From: Paraburkholderia phenazinium
Lineage (GTDB): Bacteria; Pseudomonadota; Gammaproteobacteria; Burkholderiales; Burkholderiaceae
Direction of reading: 5' to 3'
Length of the DNA stretch: 64,000 bases
NCBI RefSeq assembly: GCF_900100735.1
Contig: NZ_FNCJ01000027.1
Span: 16,672-80,671, forward strand
Made by a program: the position numbers and the translations under genes. Positions 28,655 through 37,166 of the stretch are shown in pieces (position 1 is the first letter of the stretch; the number at the start of each line of letters is the position of its first letter). A model generated the notes under the pieces. The model did no database searches. It had not been told where the DNA came from and saw only the letters and a list, made by a program, of their open reading frames with translations.

Positions 28655-28999
28655 ATGATCAAACCTGAATTCTCCGAACCCGATAGCGCGCGTCCCGACT
28701 TGCTGTGTTTCCTCGTCGCGATTGCCGCGGCATCGTACGCGCTGACCAACGAATGGCGAGTGGACCATGTGGTCGAGTGCTGCCGTCAGTGGCTGCAGAA
28801 GAACCGGCTGACGATGCACTGGCTCGACCGGGTCCGGATCGGTCAACTTGCGCTGAAGATTGCCAGTAAGGATCTGCTCGATGCAGGCGTCGCCGTTCGG
28901 CTGTCGAGCGTGCAGGCACTTTTTACCAGTGAGATGGAACTCAATGGTGCCAGCACGATGGTGCAGCGGATGATGGTGCTGTGTAACGAGGCGCTTTGA
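28655..28999 (+). CDS. Hypothetical protein; probable Tn7-like attachment-site gene
   Basis: 114 residues from the ATG of MIKPEFSEPDSARPDLLCFL; an ATG nine codons upstream is possible. It is helical, with no membrane segment or motif I recognise. Its TGA (28997-28999) lies 20 bp before the TGTTCTC end of the transposon-like element. Tn7 relatives insert a fixed short distance beyond the 3' end of a gene read by a TnsD/TniQ protein, so this gene is a candidate target. Confidence 0.6.
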   Translation: MIKPEFSEPDSARPDLLCFLVAIAAASYALTNEWRVDHVVECCRQWLQKNRLTMHWLDRVRIGQLALKIASKDLLDAGVAVRLSSVQALFTSEMELNGASTMVQRMMVLCNEAL

Positions 29000-29019
29000 G
29001 AACGGCGGGCCTTGAAAAC

Positions 29020-29182
29020 TGTTCTCACCAAATGAAAGCGTTCCGCGGAAAGTTTTGGCGCGAGTGAGCCCCTTGTCCCATGGTGCTTAGCGCTTGGCAG
29101 CCCATTCTCAAAAACATCGAGCGACCCTGCGCTACGCCAATATTCGCGCGCTGCCCCCGCCACCAAATGAAAGCGTCCCGCG
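29020..29182. mobile_element. Tn7-like transposon end with two TnsB-site-like repeats
   Basis: TGTTCTCACC starts at 29020. Two direct copies of a 22-bp element (core CACCAAATGAAAGCG) lie at 29026-29047 and 29161-29182, matching at 21 of 22 positions. A TGT terminus with repeated internal protein-binding sites is the layout of Tn7-family ends. The five bases before it (AAAAC) would be the target duplication, unconfirmed because the other end is not seen. Confidence 0.7.
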
Positions 29183-29534
29183 CGCCGTGCGTATTGGGCT
29201 ACGCCGAAAATTGACCCTCTCTTGCGCTGGAGCGGTCGCGTCGAAAGTCGCTTATTTTTTAGCATCGACCGAGAGATTTGCGACAGCCAAAACTACTTCC
29301 GCCTGAGGCTTGTCACCCCCTCCCATTCAGCGCACGCGGCGGACTCCAAGTGCCGCTGGGCCAGCAAGTTAAGATATTGAAGTCCGCAGTCAAGTTTCTG
29401 ATGTCGAGCATCTTCAGTGACGACAGCGACTTCTTCGTTTCCCCGATGAGTGCGAGGGGTGGCAATCCGGCCACTTGACGCCCTTTTCACTGAGCGACCA
29501 CAGGGCCGGCGAGTCCCTCAGTGTAATGAGACTG
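29183..29534. other. Element-end region without a gene
   Basis: About 350 bp between the second repeat and the HNH gene stop. No further copy of the 22-bp element and no convincing ORF. Confidence 0.4.
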
Positions 29535-30482
29535 CTAGCTTTCGTCTCCACTTGCGCTTGGGTCAAAGGCGTAATACATATCGCGCAAAATTTTCCCTAG
29601 CATTTGGTTCTTGTATTCTTCGGGGTCAAACCGAAGAAGGTCCGTGACTTCCATTTTTCTACCAAACAATTCGCTATACATATTAATACTATTTTTATTT
29701 AGGTCTCTTCTGTCCCGGATGAAGCGTTTGATTGTGGGTAGGTTTGCTGCGAATCGCTCCTTTAGTAGAAATGTTTCGATGGAGCGCTTCGCTATGGGCG
29801 ATTGGGTACGTGGCTGCACAGTACCAAACTCGCTCAGCAGCTTATCGTCATGCAATAGTTGGTCAAACGTATAGTTTCCGTTTGAAGAAACGATTTCGAA
29901 GCGTAACACGTCTTCATCAATATCTTCCAAAGGATGGAGATGTCGAGTTTTGAAAAAATTCTTAGTGCCCTTCAAACTTGAATTGCAAATGTAGCAGCTT
30001 GGAACAAGGTTATAGAGCGAAAGTGCGAGGTATGGATACTCAGCTTTAGGAAAAAAGTGGTCCAACGTTGGCCGGTAGCTACCCGTCGTTCCTACGACCG
30101 TGAAAGAGAATGCCTGATTGCAATATGGGCATATGGTGTTTCTCGCTTTCGCGCAGAGTTTATATGCAGACCAACGTTGGACGTTCTTCTGGCAGAACAA
30201 AGAATAATCGAATGCCTTCTTCGCGGAGCTGTTGAAATTTTTTACTTGTCCTTTCGACAGCGGCTTGCATGTGGACTCGGCGTCGGCAATGATGTCTCGC
30301 AATTTCTGCACATCGCCAGTCGCGAAATTTGGCAGATTCTTTTGAACAAATGCTCGAAACTGTGGCGACCTGATATAGCCTGCCTGGTTCGGCAGCTTCG
30401 TCAAAAGGCCTTCAAGGCGCTTAGTAACATACGCGTTGTGGTCGGTCTTCGCATCATCCCAAACATCGTGAATTGAAATCAT
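29535..30482 (-). CDS. ptuB: HNH endonuclease, PtuB-like (Septu system)
   Basis: 315 residues. The HNH core is complete: zinc pair CPYC in NTICPYCNQAF, catalytic region RPTLDHFFPKAEYPYLALSL, and a second pair in SCYICNSSLKGTKNF. The layout matches PtuB-type nucleases of Septu defence. In Septu the nuclease is activated by its ATPase partner and cuts nucleic acid during phage infection. ATG overlaps the upstream stop (ATGA), so the two are coupled. The gene is AT-richer than the chromosome. Confidence 0.82.
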   Translation of the reverse strand: MISIHDVWDDAKTDHNAYVTKRLEGLLTKLPNQAGYIRSPQFRAFVQKNLPNFATGDVQKLRDIIADAESTCKPLSKGQVKNFNSSAKKAFDYSLFCQKNVQRWSAYKLCAKARNTICPYCNQAFSFTVVGTTGSYRPTLDHFFPKAEYPYLALSLYNLVPSCYICNSSLKGTKNFFKTRHLHPLEDIDEDVLRFEIVSSNGNYTFDQLLHDDKLLSEFGTVQPRTQSPIAKRSIETFLLKERFAANLPTIKRFIRDRRDLNKNSINMYSELFGRKMEVTDLLRFDPEEYKNQMLGKILRDMYYAFDPSASGDES

Positions 30483-32080
30483 TCTTCGACACCCCGTTTG
30501 TATACTCTGCGCCGCTCGCGCAGCTTTTTCATTTCTCGCAGCAAGATTGGGTCGTCGATGATGCTCAGGAGGTGGTCGTCTATCTCGTTCGCCTCTCCTT
30601 CCTCTAATCGACCGATGCTTTCTTTGATTTTCCCGTGAGCGAAGGCTCCAAGCGACCCCGTTTCAAAGCTCGAGTTGACTATGTCTTCAAGCGAAGCAGC
30701 GAAGCTTCGAACCTCTACGTTATGCGACTCGGCCGGCTCGTCTTTCGTACTCAGTCTCGTGACGCAGTCGCGCGGAACGTCAGTAAGAAGCGAAGTTGAA
30801 TGAGAGCTTAGAATGAGCTGAAGGCTTTTGACCTCGGCAGCCCTTTTCATGCTTGACATCGTGAGGTCCAGCAGCCTTACGTACTCTCGTTGCCAAGCCG
30901 CATGAAGATAGATGTCGCCTTCGTCGAGAAGAACAAGGAACTTGCTCAAGCCTCTATCTTTCAGTTCATCGATTCCGCGGCGAATAGCAGAGAACTGGTA
31001 TAGGAGAGCCAGTTGCCCGGAACTGAAATTCTCCCAGACCAGTTCAGCGAGCCTAGAATGGGTCACGTTCAAGCGATACCGCTTGAGCGTTGCGTCATCG
31101 TCGACATAGACTGATTTTCCAACTCGGTCTCCAACCCTATAATTTCTCCATCTGTCTTCGTTCAGTAACAGATTGACCTTTTGCATAGCAAGGGTCTCAA
31201 GTTTCTTCGCAAGCCCTCCGTCTCGGACATTAGAGAGCGGCTCTCCGTCGAGAAAGTATCTTTGTAGAAACGCTTCAACAGGTACCGTCTTTTTTCTACT
31301 GGTGTTTATTACTTGTTCTAGTGCGGACAGAACGGGAATCACATGGCCCGCAAGATTTAAATCTATCAGCCTCTGAATTTCCAACATGAAGGCCGTCCCG
31401 ATTTCTTGAATTTGTCCCGGGACATCCTCGAAAGGTTCGGCATTGTTGCGTTCGGCTACCAAGTGAGAAGCGAATGCGTTCGTGAAATGACGCAGTACCG
31501 TCGGAGCAGACTTTAAAAATTCTGGAAACATTGAGCGTAGCCGCTGCTGACCAGCCGAAGCGTAAAGGACGCCCTTAGTTTTCTCTGATGTGGAAAGGTT
31601 GCTCAGAATAACTCGAGCGATTGCGGTCAGTATCATTGCCCGGTCGAAGCCGAGTACCACCATCGGCCGAAGTTTGAAACCTAGCTCCCGCCTGACCAGT
31701 TCATAATATTGGAAATCGACATCCAAGCCGCCTTCTAATTTTCCGTAGGAAGGTGTTGCGTCGTAGAAGTTTCGCGTGCTTTTGGGGAGGTTGACTCGGT
31801 AGGGAATTGGTGTGTAATAGACAACGCCATATTCCTGGCGGTGGTTCTTTTTTCGATAGGCTTCGGAATCGGAGTACCGTACGCCGACCTTCACTATCTG
31901 TTCAGTATCGTGAAACGCCCATGCGATTTGTCGTAAGACCCTCGTCTTACCTGCGCCGTTACATCCAATCAAGAGTGAGAAGCTGTCAACGCCGAAAAAA
32001 CCCCGAAACTTGCCCTTGCGCCGGTTGGATGGCGTCAGCAATTCTAGAGTGCATGAATCCAGGTGAATGCTCGATATCAT
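30479..32080 (-). CDS. ptuA: ABC/SMC-type AAA ATPase, PtuA-like (Septu system)
   Basis: 533 residues from MISSIHLDSCTLELL. Walker A is SLLIGCNGAGKTRVLRQIAW. Signature-like FSSGQLALLYQFSA, Walker B KFLVLLDEGDIYLH and the H-loop LSSHSTSLLTDVP follow in order, so the nucleotide site looks intact. Partner of the HNH gene. There is about 180 bp of non-coding DNA upstream with a TATAAA-like hexamer, so the pair probably has its own promoter. The start is uncertain: ATGs 23 or more codons upstream remain in frame. Confidence 0.82.
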   Translation of the reverse strand: MISSIHLDSCTLELLTPSNRRKGKFRGFFGVDSFSLLIGCNGAGKTRVLRQIAWAFHDTEQIVKVGVRYSDSEAYRKKNHRQEYGVVYYTPIPYRVNLPKSTRNFYDATPSYGKLEGGLDVDFQYYELVRRELGFKLRPMVVLGFDRAMILTAIARVILSNLSTSEKTKGVLYASAGQQRLRSMFPEFLKSAPTVLRHFTNAFASHLVAERNNAEPFEDVPGQIQEIGTAFMLEIQRLIDLNLAGHVIPVLSALEQVINTSRKKTVPVEAFLQRYFLDGEPLSNVRDGGLAKKLETLAMQKVNLLLNEDRWRNYRVGDRVGKSVYVDDDATLKRYRLNVTHSRLAELVWENFSSGQLALLYQFSAIRRGIDELKDRGLSKFLVLLDEGDIYLHAAWQREYVRLLDLTMSSMKRAAEVKSLQLILSSHSTSLLTDVPRDCVTRLSTKDEPAESHNVEVRSFAASLEDIVNSSFETGSLGAFAHGKIKESIGRLEEGEANEIDDHLLSIIDDPILLREMKKLRERRRVYKRGVEE

Positions 32081-32262
32081 TTTAGGGTGGTTTTTTATAT
32101 ACAGCCTATAGTCTACTGGTATTCGCTCATTATCGGACCGGCTTCGCATTAGGTGGCCGTTTGAGGAATAGCCTCGCGCTCGTGCTCGTGCTCGTGACGT
32201 TGGCGAGATGGTCGCCATCCGACGCGGAAGCACGAGCGTTTGTTGCCGACACAGCGCGCCGG

Positions 32263-34530
32263 CTAGAAGTCTATGTCTATCACTCGGCGGCTACTGCGTT
32301 GGTATTCCGTCTCCTGCATCACTGGCTGACGGGCCTCGATGTCAGTGGCAGACGTCTTTTGTGCTGAGCCCAGCACCGCGCGGGTGTGGGCCGCGCCGGC
32401 GTGCGCCTCTGCCGTCTTGCGAGCTCTTCTGTTGTTGACTGTCGGTGGCAAGCCTTCCACCGCCGCCATCCGCCTCTGCGTCGACTGGGAGACGCCTCCT
32501 CGTTTGACTGCCTGGTCGACGGTGAGGTGCAGCCGGCTTTTGTCTCTTTGCTTGTCAAGGTCCGCGAGGTCTCGCATCTGGATGTAATCACGGATGTCCG
32601 GAATGGCTATACCAAATTTCTCGATAGTCGGCTTGGTGGCCTCCAGTTCAACAAGATAACCATCATCGTCCCACAACGCATGAAGCTTCGATGTGAACAG
32701 TTCATAACCCGAAATCGGCATGGACTTCCCATTGTGCGTGGCTTCGTACTCAGCAGCTCTTCTCCGAAGCTCTTCGCAGCTGAACTCTCTCTTATCAAAG
32801 CTGACGACTCCGCCCGGCGCCGTCGCGTTGGGAGAGAAAGGCTTAGCGAGTCGGCGAATTATGGCCTCCTCCGTAAGGTCCCACTCTGCATCACCCGCAC
32901 GCATCGCGAAGTTGAACAGAAACAAGTGCTTTGGCACTGGCGGCACATCAGCCTCCGCCATTAAGCGATTCCGTGCTCGACGCATGTCCGCATTCAAGTT
33001 GTGCCTACTTATTGCAGTGAGAAGCGCCCGCATAAATTGCTCCAGCGTCAATGACGCTCCGGCAACTGCCGTTTTCAGCTTCTCGCGATTGCGCTTGCGC
33101 GCAGCATCTTTATCCGGACCCCTTCCCTTTACCGGTTCGCCATGGGTCGCGCCGATAAGGCCAGAGACTTCTTCCTGGAAATAGTCCATCATCTGTTCGA
33201 CGTCGCCCTTCGCCTTTCCCTCTCCGGGCACCGCCATCAGGAGTCGCTGTCGCATCCCGCCGACAAGTGCACGCTGCACTTTTTCGGAAATGCCTGCGCC
33301 GCGGTCTACGAAAACCGAACTCGGACAACCGTAGACCATCCCGTCTAAGTAAGACACGCCCCATCGCGACAGTTCGTCTTCTTTGTCCGTGCATGCACTG
33401 AAAACACATGCCAAATAGGAATCAGCGTCCTCGGGTCGGTAGGTCGCGTACCAGCCCAGAATCGCACGGCTCGAACGGTCAACTGCGAGCAGCACCGTGG
33501 GCTTCAATACATTGTTGATTCCAACAATGGAATCGCCGAAACGCAGGAAGCAGTCTGCCACAGTGCCGTCAATGTCCACTACATTGAGCTCGCCCTCCGC
33601 AATCTGTGCCGAATAGCCGCGCCCTTGCGGCGAAGCTCGAAGCCGAGCCAACTTCGCCTTCTCTTCGTGGAAGAGTGGTGTAACTTTTCTTACAGTGTTC
33701 CGCTCACTAGGCAACCTGCGAGGGTCCACGGCAAACACTTGCTTCTCGCCGTCGGAACCACGGTTGTGTCCCACCTGGCTCCGCAGAAAGCTTCGGGCAA
33801 TGCCCGTAATGGTAGCTCCGGGAACGTGTGCTTCGCGCTTGACGTATTTCTTCAACCTTTCGTATAGGTACGTTGGAAATTGCATGCGCGAGAGACGTGT
33901 CGACGGGTCGACAATTTCCGAGAAGGTCTTACGGCCCGACTCAATGAGGGTGCCGTCTTCACGCCTCGCTCCCAGGCGAGGCGCATCCGGAGCACCTTTG
34001 TCCCAGTTGCGAGGTACTAGCGCGAACTCGTGCCCACCGTAAAAAAGGTAGTGCTCGTAATATTTGCGCACCGTTTTTGCTGTACAGCCGAACTTAGTCG
34101 CCGCATTGAGGACGGCCGTTGAATACACGCCCTTGTCCTTAAACGGACCATCCCCAAAGACTCGGATGATGTGGTCTACTACTTCCCGCTTTTCTTTTAG
34201 CTCCAGCTGGTCGTCTTCGTCTCTGGGCGAGAATTCCGACATACCTTGCGGTATGCCGCATTCGTCGACGCGCCAGGCAAGCTCTCGCGTTCTGAGGTCA
34301 CGCATAGTCGCGACGGGAAGCGTCATCCTGTACTTTTTGGTATCGGGGTCACGATTAAGTCTAACGACACCGCTCTCGACCGAGCCCAACCGTACCAAGT
34401 AAACGCGCGTACTATCCTCCCCCAGATATCTGAGGAGCATGTGTGGCTGCTTTGGAACCGCCACATTAAGATTGGAAAATCTTGGGAACAATGCTATGGT
34501 CTTTACTTCGGATTCCATATTATTCATCAT
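32263..34530 (-). CDS. tnsB: TnsB-like DDE transposase
   Basis: 755 residues. The retroviral-integrase-type core has its acidic residues in VVDIDGTVADCFLRF, VFVDRGAGIS and KGDVEQMMDYF, giving D, D and E with correct spacing. The N-terminal part contains helix-turn-helix-like segments (TKFGCTAKTVRKYYEHYLF). Length and order match TnsB/TniA. It joins transposon 3' ends to target DNA and binds the end repeats. The ATG at 34530 has GAGAG upstream; a TTG three codons earlier is the other option. Confidence 0.88.
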   Translation of the reverse strand: MMNNMESEVKTIALFPRFSNLNVAVPKQPHMLLRYLGEDSTRVYLVRLGSVESGVVRLNRDPDTKKYRMTLPVATMRDLRTRELAWRVDECGIPQGMSEFSPRDEDDQLELKEKREVVDHIIRVFGDGPFKDKGVYSTAVLNAATKFGCTAKTVRKYYEHYLFYGGHEFALVPRNWDKGAPDAPRLGARREDGTLIESGRKTFSEIVDPSTRLSRMQFPTYLYERLKKYVKREAHVPGATITGIARSFLRSQVGHNRGSDGEKQVFAVDPRRLPSERNTVRKVTPLFHEEKAKLARLRASPQGRGYSAQIAEGELNVVDIDGTVADCFLRFGDSIVGINNVLKPTVLLAVDRSSRAILGWYATYRPEDADSYLACVFSACTDKEDELSRWGVSYLDGMVYGCPSSVFVDRGAGISEKVQRALVGGMRQRLLMAVPGEGKAKGDVEQMMDYFQEEVSGLIGATHGEPVKGRGPDKDAARKRNREKLKTAVAGASLTLEQFMRALLTAISRHNLNADMRRARNRLMAEADVPPVPKHLFLFNFAMRAGDAEWDLTEEAIIRRLAKPFSPNATAPGGVVSFDKREFSCEELRRRAAEYEATHNGKSMPISGYELFTSKLHALWDDDGYLVELEATKPTIEKFGIAIPDIRDYIQMRDLADLDKQRDKSRLHLTVDQAVKRGGVSQSTQRRMAAVEGLPPTVNNRRARKTAEAHAGAAHTRAVLGSAQKTSATDIEARQPVMQETEYQRSSRRVIDIDF

Positions 34531-34566
34531 AGCTCTCAATTAAATTTAGGGGCGTTCGATTAAAAA

Positions 34567-35568
34567 CTACGGACGAATAAAATTTAGAGGCTCCGAGGGC
34601 GCGTAAGGGCAGCGCACATCCCACTTGAGATGCCCTAGGAATAAGGCAACTGCCAGCATCCGGAAGGATTTTTCCGCATCCCACTTCCGCCGCTTTCCAA
34701 CCATTTCAACGACGCGACGAGCGTTGCCCGTTGCCTTCGTTGCCAAAAGGTCATGGGCGAACAGTTCAGCGTCATCAACGAGGTTCTCTAACTCGGTGAG
34801 CTCCACATACTTCATATGTTCGAACATGCGCCGATAGCTGTTGTACTCAACGTCTGCGATGCTCAATTCGGTCATGACTTCGTGCGTCGCACACCATTCC
34901 GACAACCCCTTTTCCTCACGTTCATGTCTTGCTCGAACGCTGCGACGCCGACGGTGGGCCTCCGGCTTCGCCGAGACACCGTGATAAATGAGATAGGGGA
35001 TGCCGGGTATCCTCAGGGTGAGCATGAAGTCGATTGTCGCGAGTTCATTTCGCGGGAAAAGACGTCCTTCCCGGCAGTAGGCGAGGAATGCTTCTCGATT
35101 CCACTGGGGGTATTGCGTTCGTATCTCAACGACAAAGGGACACATTTCAAAGAACGCCAGAAGGCGTGCCTCGAGACTTGAGTGACACGCAACCTGGCCG
35201 CCAGCCTTAAAACTAAAGTGATAGCCAGCGATGCCGACACGGCTATCGCTGGCTTTTTTCCAGCACTCGAACTTAGGGGCGCTCAACACACCGCGCGGGT
35301 CAGTCTCGGGCAACGTGAGTGGCCATTGAAGCACGGGCCATCCTGCGAGATGGCGGAGGTGGAATTCCTGGCCGACATGCGATTTGACCTCGATGTCGCC
35401 GTGGTCAAGTTCAATGTTCTTCGGAAGAACGATGCCCATCGACCACGGATGCCATTCCGTCTCCCGCAGCCCGCTCGCAATGACGATGCCCCGCAGCTTT
35501 TTGCCCCTGGCCCGCGAGAATGATAGGTGCGAGCAGTCACCATTCAATCTCTGTTTTTTTCTATCCAT
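34567..35568 (-). CDS. tnsA: TnsA-like endonuclease
   Basis: 333 residues from MDRKKQRLNG. The restriction-endonuclease-like core has Glu in SLEARLLAFFEMCPFVVEIR, Asp in LATIDFMLTL and a terminal lysine in YHGVSAKPEA, matching the E-D-xK arrangement of TnsA. The C-terminal part is a winged-helix-like region (RRMFEHMKYVELTELENLV). TnsA cuts the 5' ends, making transposition cut-and-paste. The start overlaps the upstream tniQ stop by about 25 bases. Confidence 0.82.
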   Translation of the reverse strand: MDRKKQRLNGDCSHLSFSRARGKKLRGIVIASGLRETEWHPWSMGIVLPKNIELDHGDIEVKSHVGQEFHLRHLAGWPVLQWPLTLPETDPRGVLSAPKFECWKKASDSRVGIAGYHFSFKAGGQVACHSSLEARLLAFFEMCPFVVEIRTQYPQWNREAFLAYCREGRLFPRNELATIDFMLTLRIPGIPYLIYHGVSAKPEAHRRRRSVRARHEREEKGLSEWCATHEVMTELSIADVEYNSYRRMFEHMKYVELTELENLVDDAELFAHDLLATKATGNARRVVEMVGKRRKWDAEKSFRMLAVALFLGHLKWDVRCPYAPSEPLNFIRP

Positions 35569-37166
35569 GCTTTGCCTCGACGTAAGCGGTCTGAAAACGC
35601 ATTTCCCGAAAATCCTTCGTACGTTTCGCGGGCTGCCCATTTCGACTTTTCGTCGACCTTTCTTGCCAGCGACGTGACCAACTCGATTTGCCGTTTACTC
35701 CAAGTCTCGAAGTCATCGGCACATTGGTCCAGCAACGACTCAAGTTCAGCGGTTCCCATACCGCGCTTGTATGCCGACTCGCCGCCTGTCTCGCTCAGGA
35801 GAAATGCACGCGTGATGCGGCGCCCTGGGTCGTGACGAATGGTGTCCTCATAGCGCCGTAGTACCAACTCTCTCTTTCTCGCTTCTCGCCTCTGCTCTCG
35901 CGCGACGACGCTCGGCAACGCAGGCTTTCCTGTTTGCCGTGGCAAGTTTTTGTTGAGCCATTGTCGGTCGTAGTGCGTTGCGAAGAAGGTCAGCTTCTGC
36001 CCATCCGGCAAGTCGCGTATTTTGCTGCGCGTGAAGGTCGGTGACCGTGCCTGTTCGGCCAGAATTGCAGAGCGACAATGTTGGCGATAGCGCTTCATTT
36101 CGATGGCCCCAAACTGCTCGAACTGGCGCCGCCATCGCTCGAATTTATTATCCGGGTTCAAGCGTACACGCTTCGGCCGGGTTTGAACTTCCAAGTCATA
36201 CCGTTTTGGGTTGACTTTGCGAGCGTTCACTTCATCGAGAAAGTCGTGCCACCCTCCGAATAGACTCCAAATAGCCGCGATATTCTGGACCGGATTGCTC
36301 AGAGGTCCCTCGGATGTCGGATGTCCTGTGGCCCGTACGAATGTATGCGCCGCGAAGCCGAGCAGTGGAGTCAGTTCGGTCCCCAGCCGAAATTCGAGTT
36401 GTTCTTGAGCCACGTGATGATAGTCTCGGCGGTCGAGCGCTTGAGCGATGCGCCGAACTTTCGCCCGAAGAACCGGCCCCGTGTTATCTGCAAACGCCGA
36501 CGTATCAATACGGCCTTGAAGGATATCCTGCGCCATCTTTGCAATAACGACGGCCGCTTCAAGGCTGTCGTGATTCGTTACGACGCCGATAGGTTGAAGA
36601 GCGCCACCGCGCGGGCATTGTTCTCGTGGATGCCACGCTTTTCGCCCTCTGCGATGGCTTACGTCTCGACGGCGGCAAAGATTCATGAGCGGCTCCTCGT
36701 GCGTCGGACAGTAAAGTATTGATGGCATGAGGTGAACGCGATGCCAGATGGCAAAGCCGTGCTCCCTATAGTCGGACGCGATGCAGCTCAGACAGATTCC
36801 CAAGCGGCCGCGAAGAGCAATCTGGTGCTTGCCCACGTAGCCGACTGCCCCAGGTTCGCCCCCAAGTCTGTACTGTTTCAGCAATCCTTTCTTCTTCGAT
36901 TCCGGAAGGAAGGCGCTGTTCAACCGATAGCGAGTGTGATTCATAACCAAGTTTTCCCAGTCCGGCAAACTACCAGGAAACAACTCCGCAATCCCTTCCA
37001 CATTGGACGGATGTACGAAAGCGGGCCTATGCCCATCTTTGTCCAGCAACGCCATCACTCCATTATGGTTGTTAGCATCACTCAGTTCAGCCTGACGGAC
37101 GAGAAATCCCGTGAAATCCTCTTCATCCCTGATTCCCGTTTCGTGAAACGAATTTACTGTGCCCAT
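35544..37166 (-). CDS. tniQ: TniQ/TnsD-family target-selection protein (first copy)
   Basis: 540 residues. The N-terminal TniQ zinc region contains ICLSCIASDYREHGFAIWHR followed by SILYCPTHEEPLMNLCRRR. The rest is a long basic helical region that would bind DNA. In Tn7 relatives such a protein recognises the attachment site and recruits TnsC. It overlaps the next upstream gene by 44 bases, suggesting tight operon coupling. The start MGTVNSFHETG is set by the conserved GFLVRQAELS near residue 20. Confidence 0.8.
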   Translation of the reverse strand: MGTVNSFHETGIRDEEDFTGFLVRQAELSDANNHNGVMALLDKDGHRPAFVHPSNVEGIAELFPGSLPDWENLVMNHTRYRLNSAFLPESKKKGLLKQYRLGGEPGAVGYVGKHQIALRGRLGICLSCIASDYREHGFAIWHRVHLMPSILYCPTHEEPLMNLCRRRDVSHRRGRKAWHPREQCPRGGALQPIGVVTNHDSLEAAVVIAKMAQDILQGRIDTSAFADNTGPVLRAKVRRIAQALDRRDYHHVAQEQLEFRLGTELTPLLGFAAHTFVRATGHPTSEGPLSNPVQNIAAIWSLFGGWHDFLDEVNARKVNPKRYDLEVQTRPKRVRLNPDNKFERWRRQFEQFGAIEMKRYRQHCRSAILAEQARSPTFTRSKIRDLPDGQKLTFFATHYDRQWLNKNLPRQTGKPALPSVVAREQRREARKRELVLRRYEDTIRHDPGRRITRAFLLSETGGESAYKRGMGTAELESLLDQCADDFETWSKRQIELVTSLARKVDEKSKWAARETYEGFSGNAFSDRLRRGKAWIEKNRD

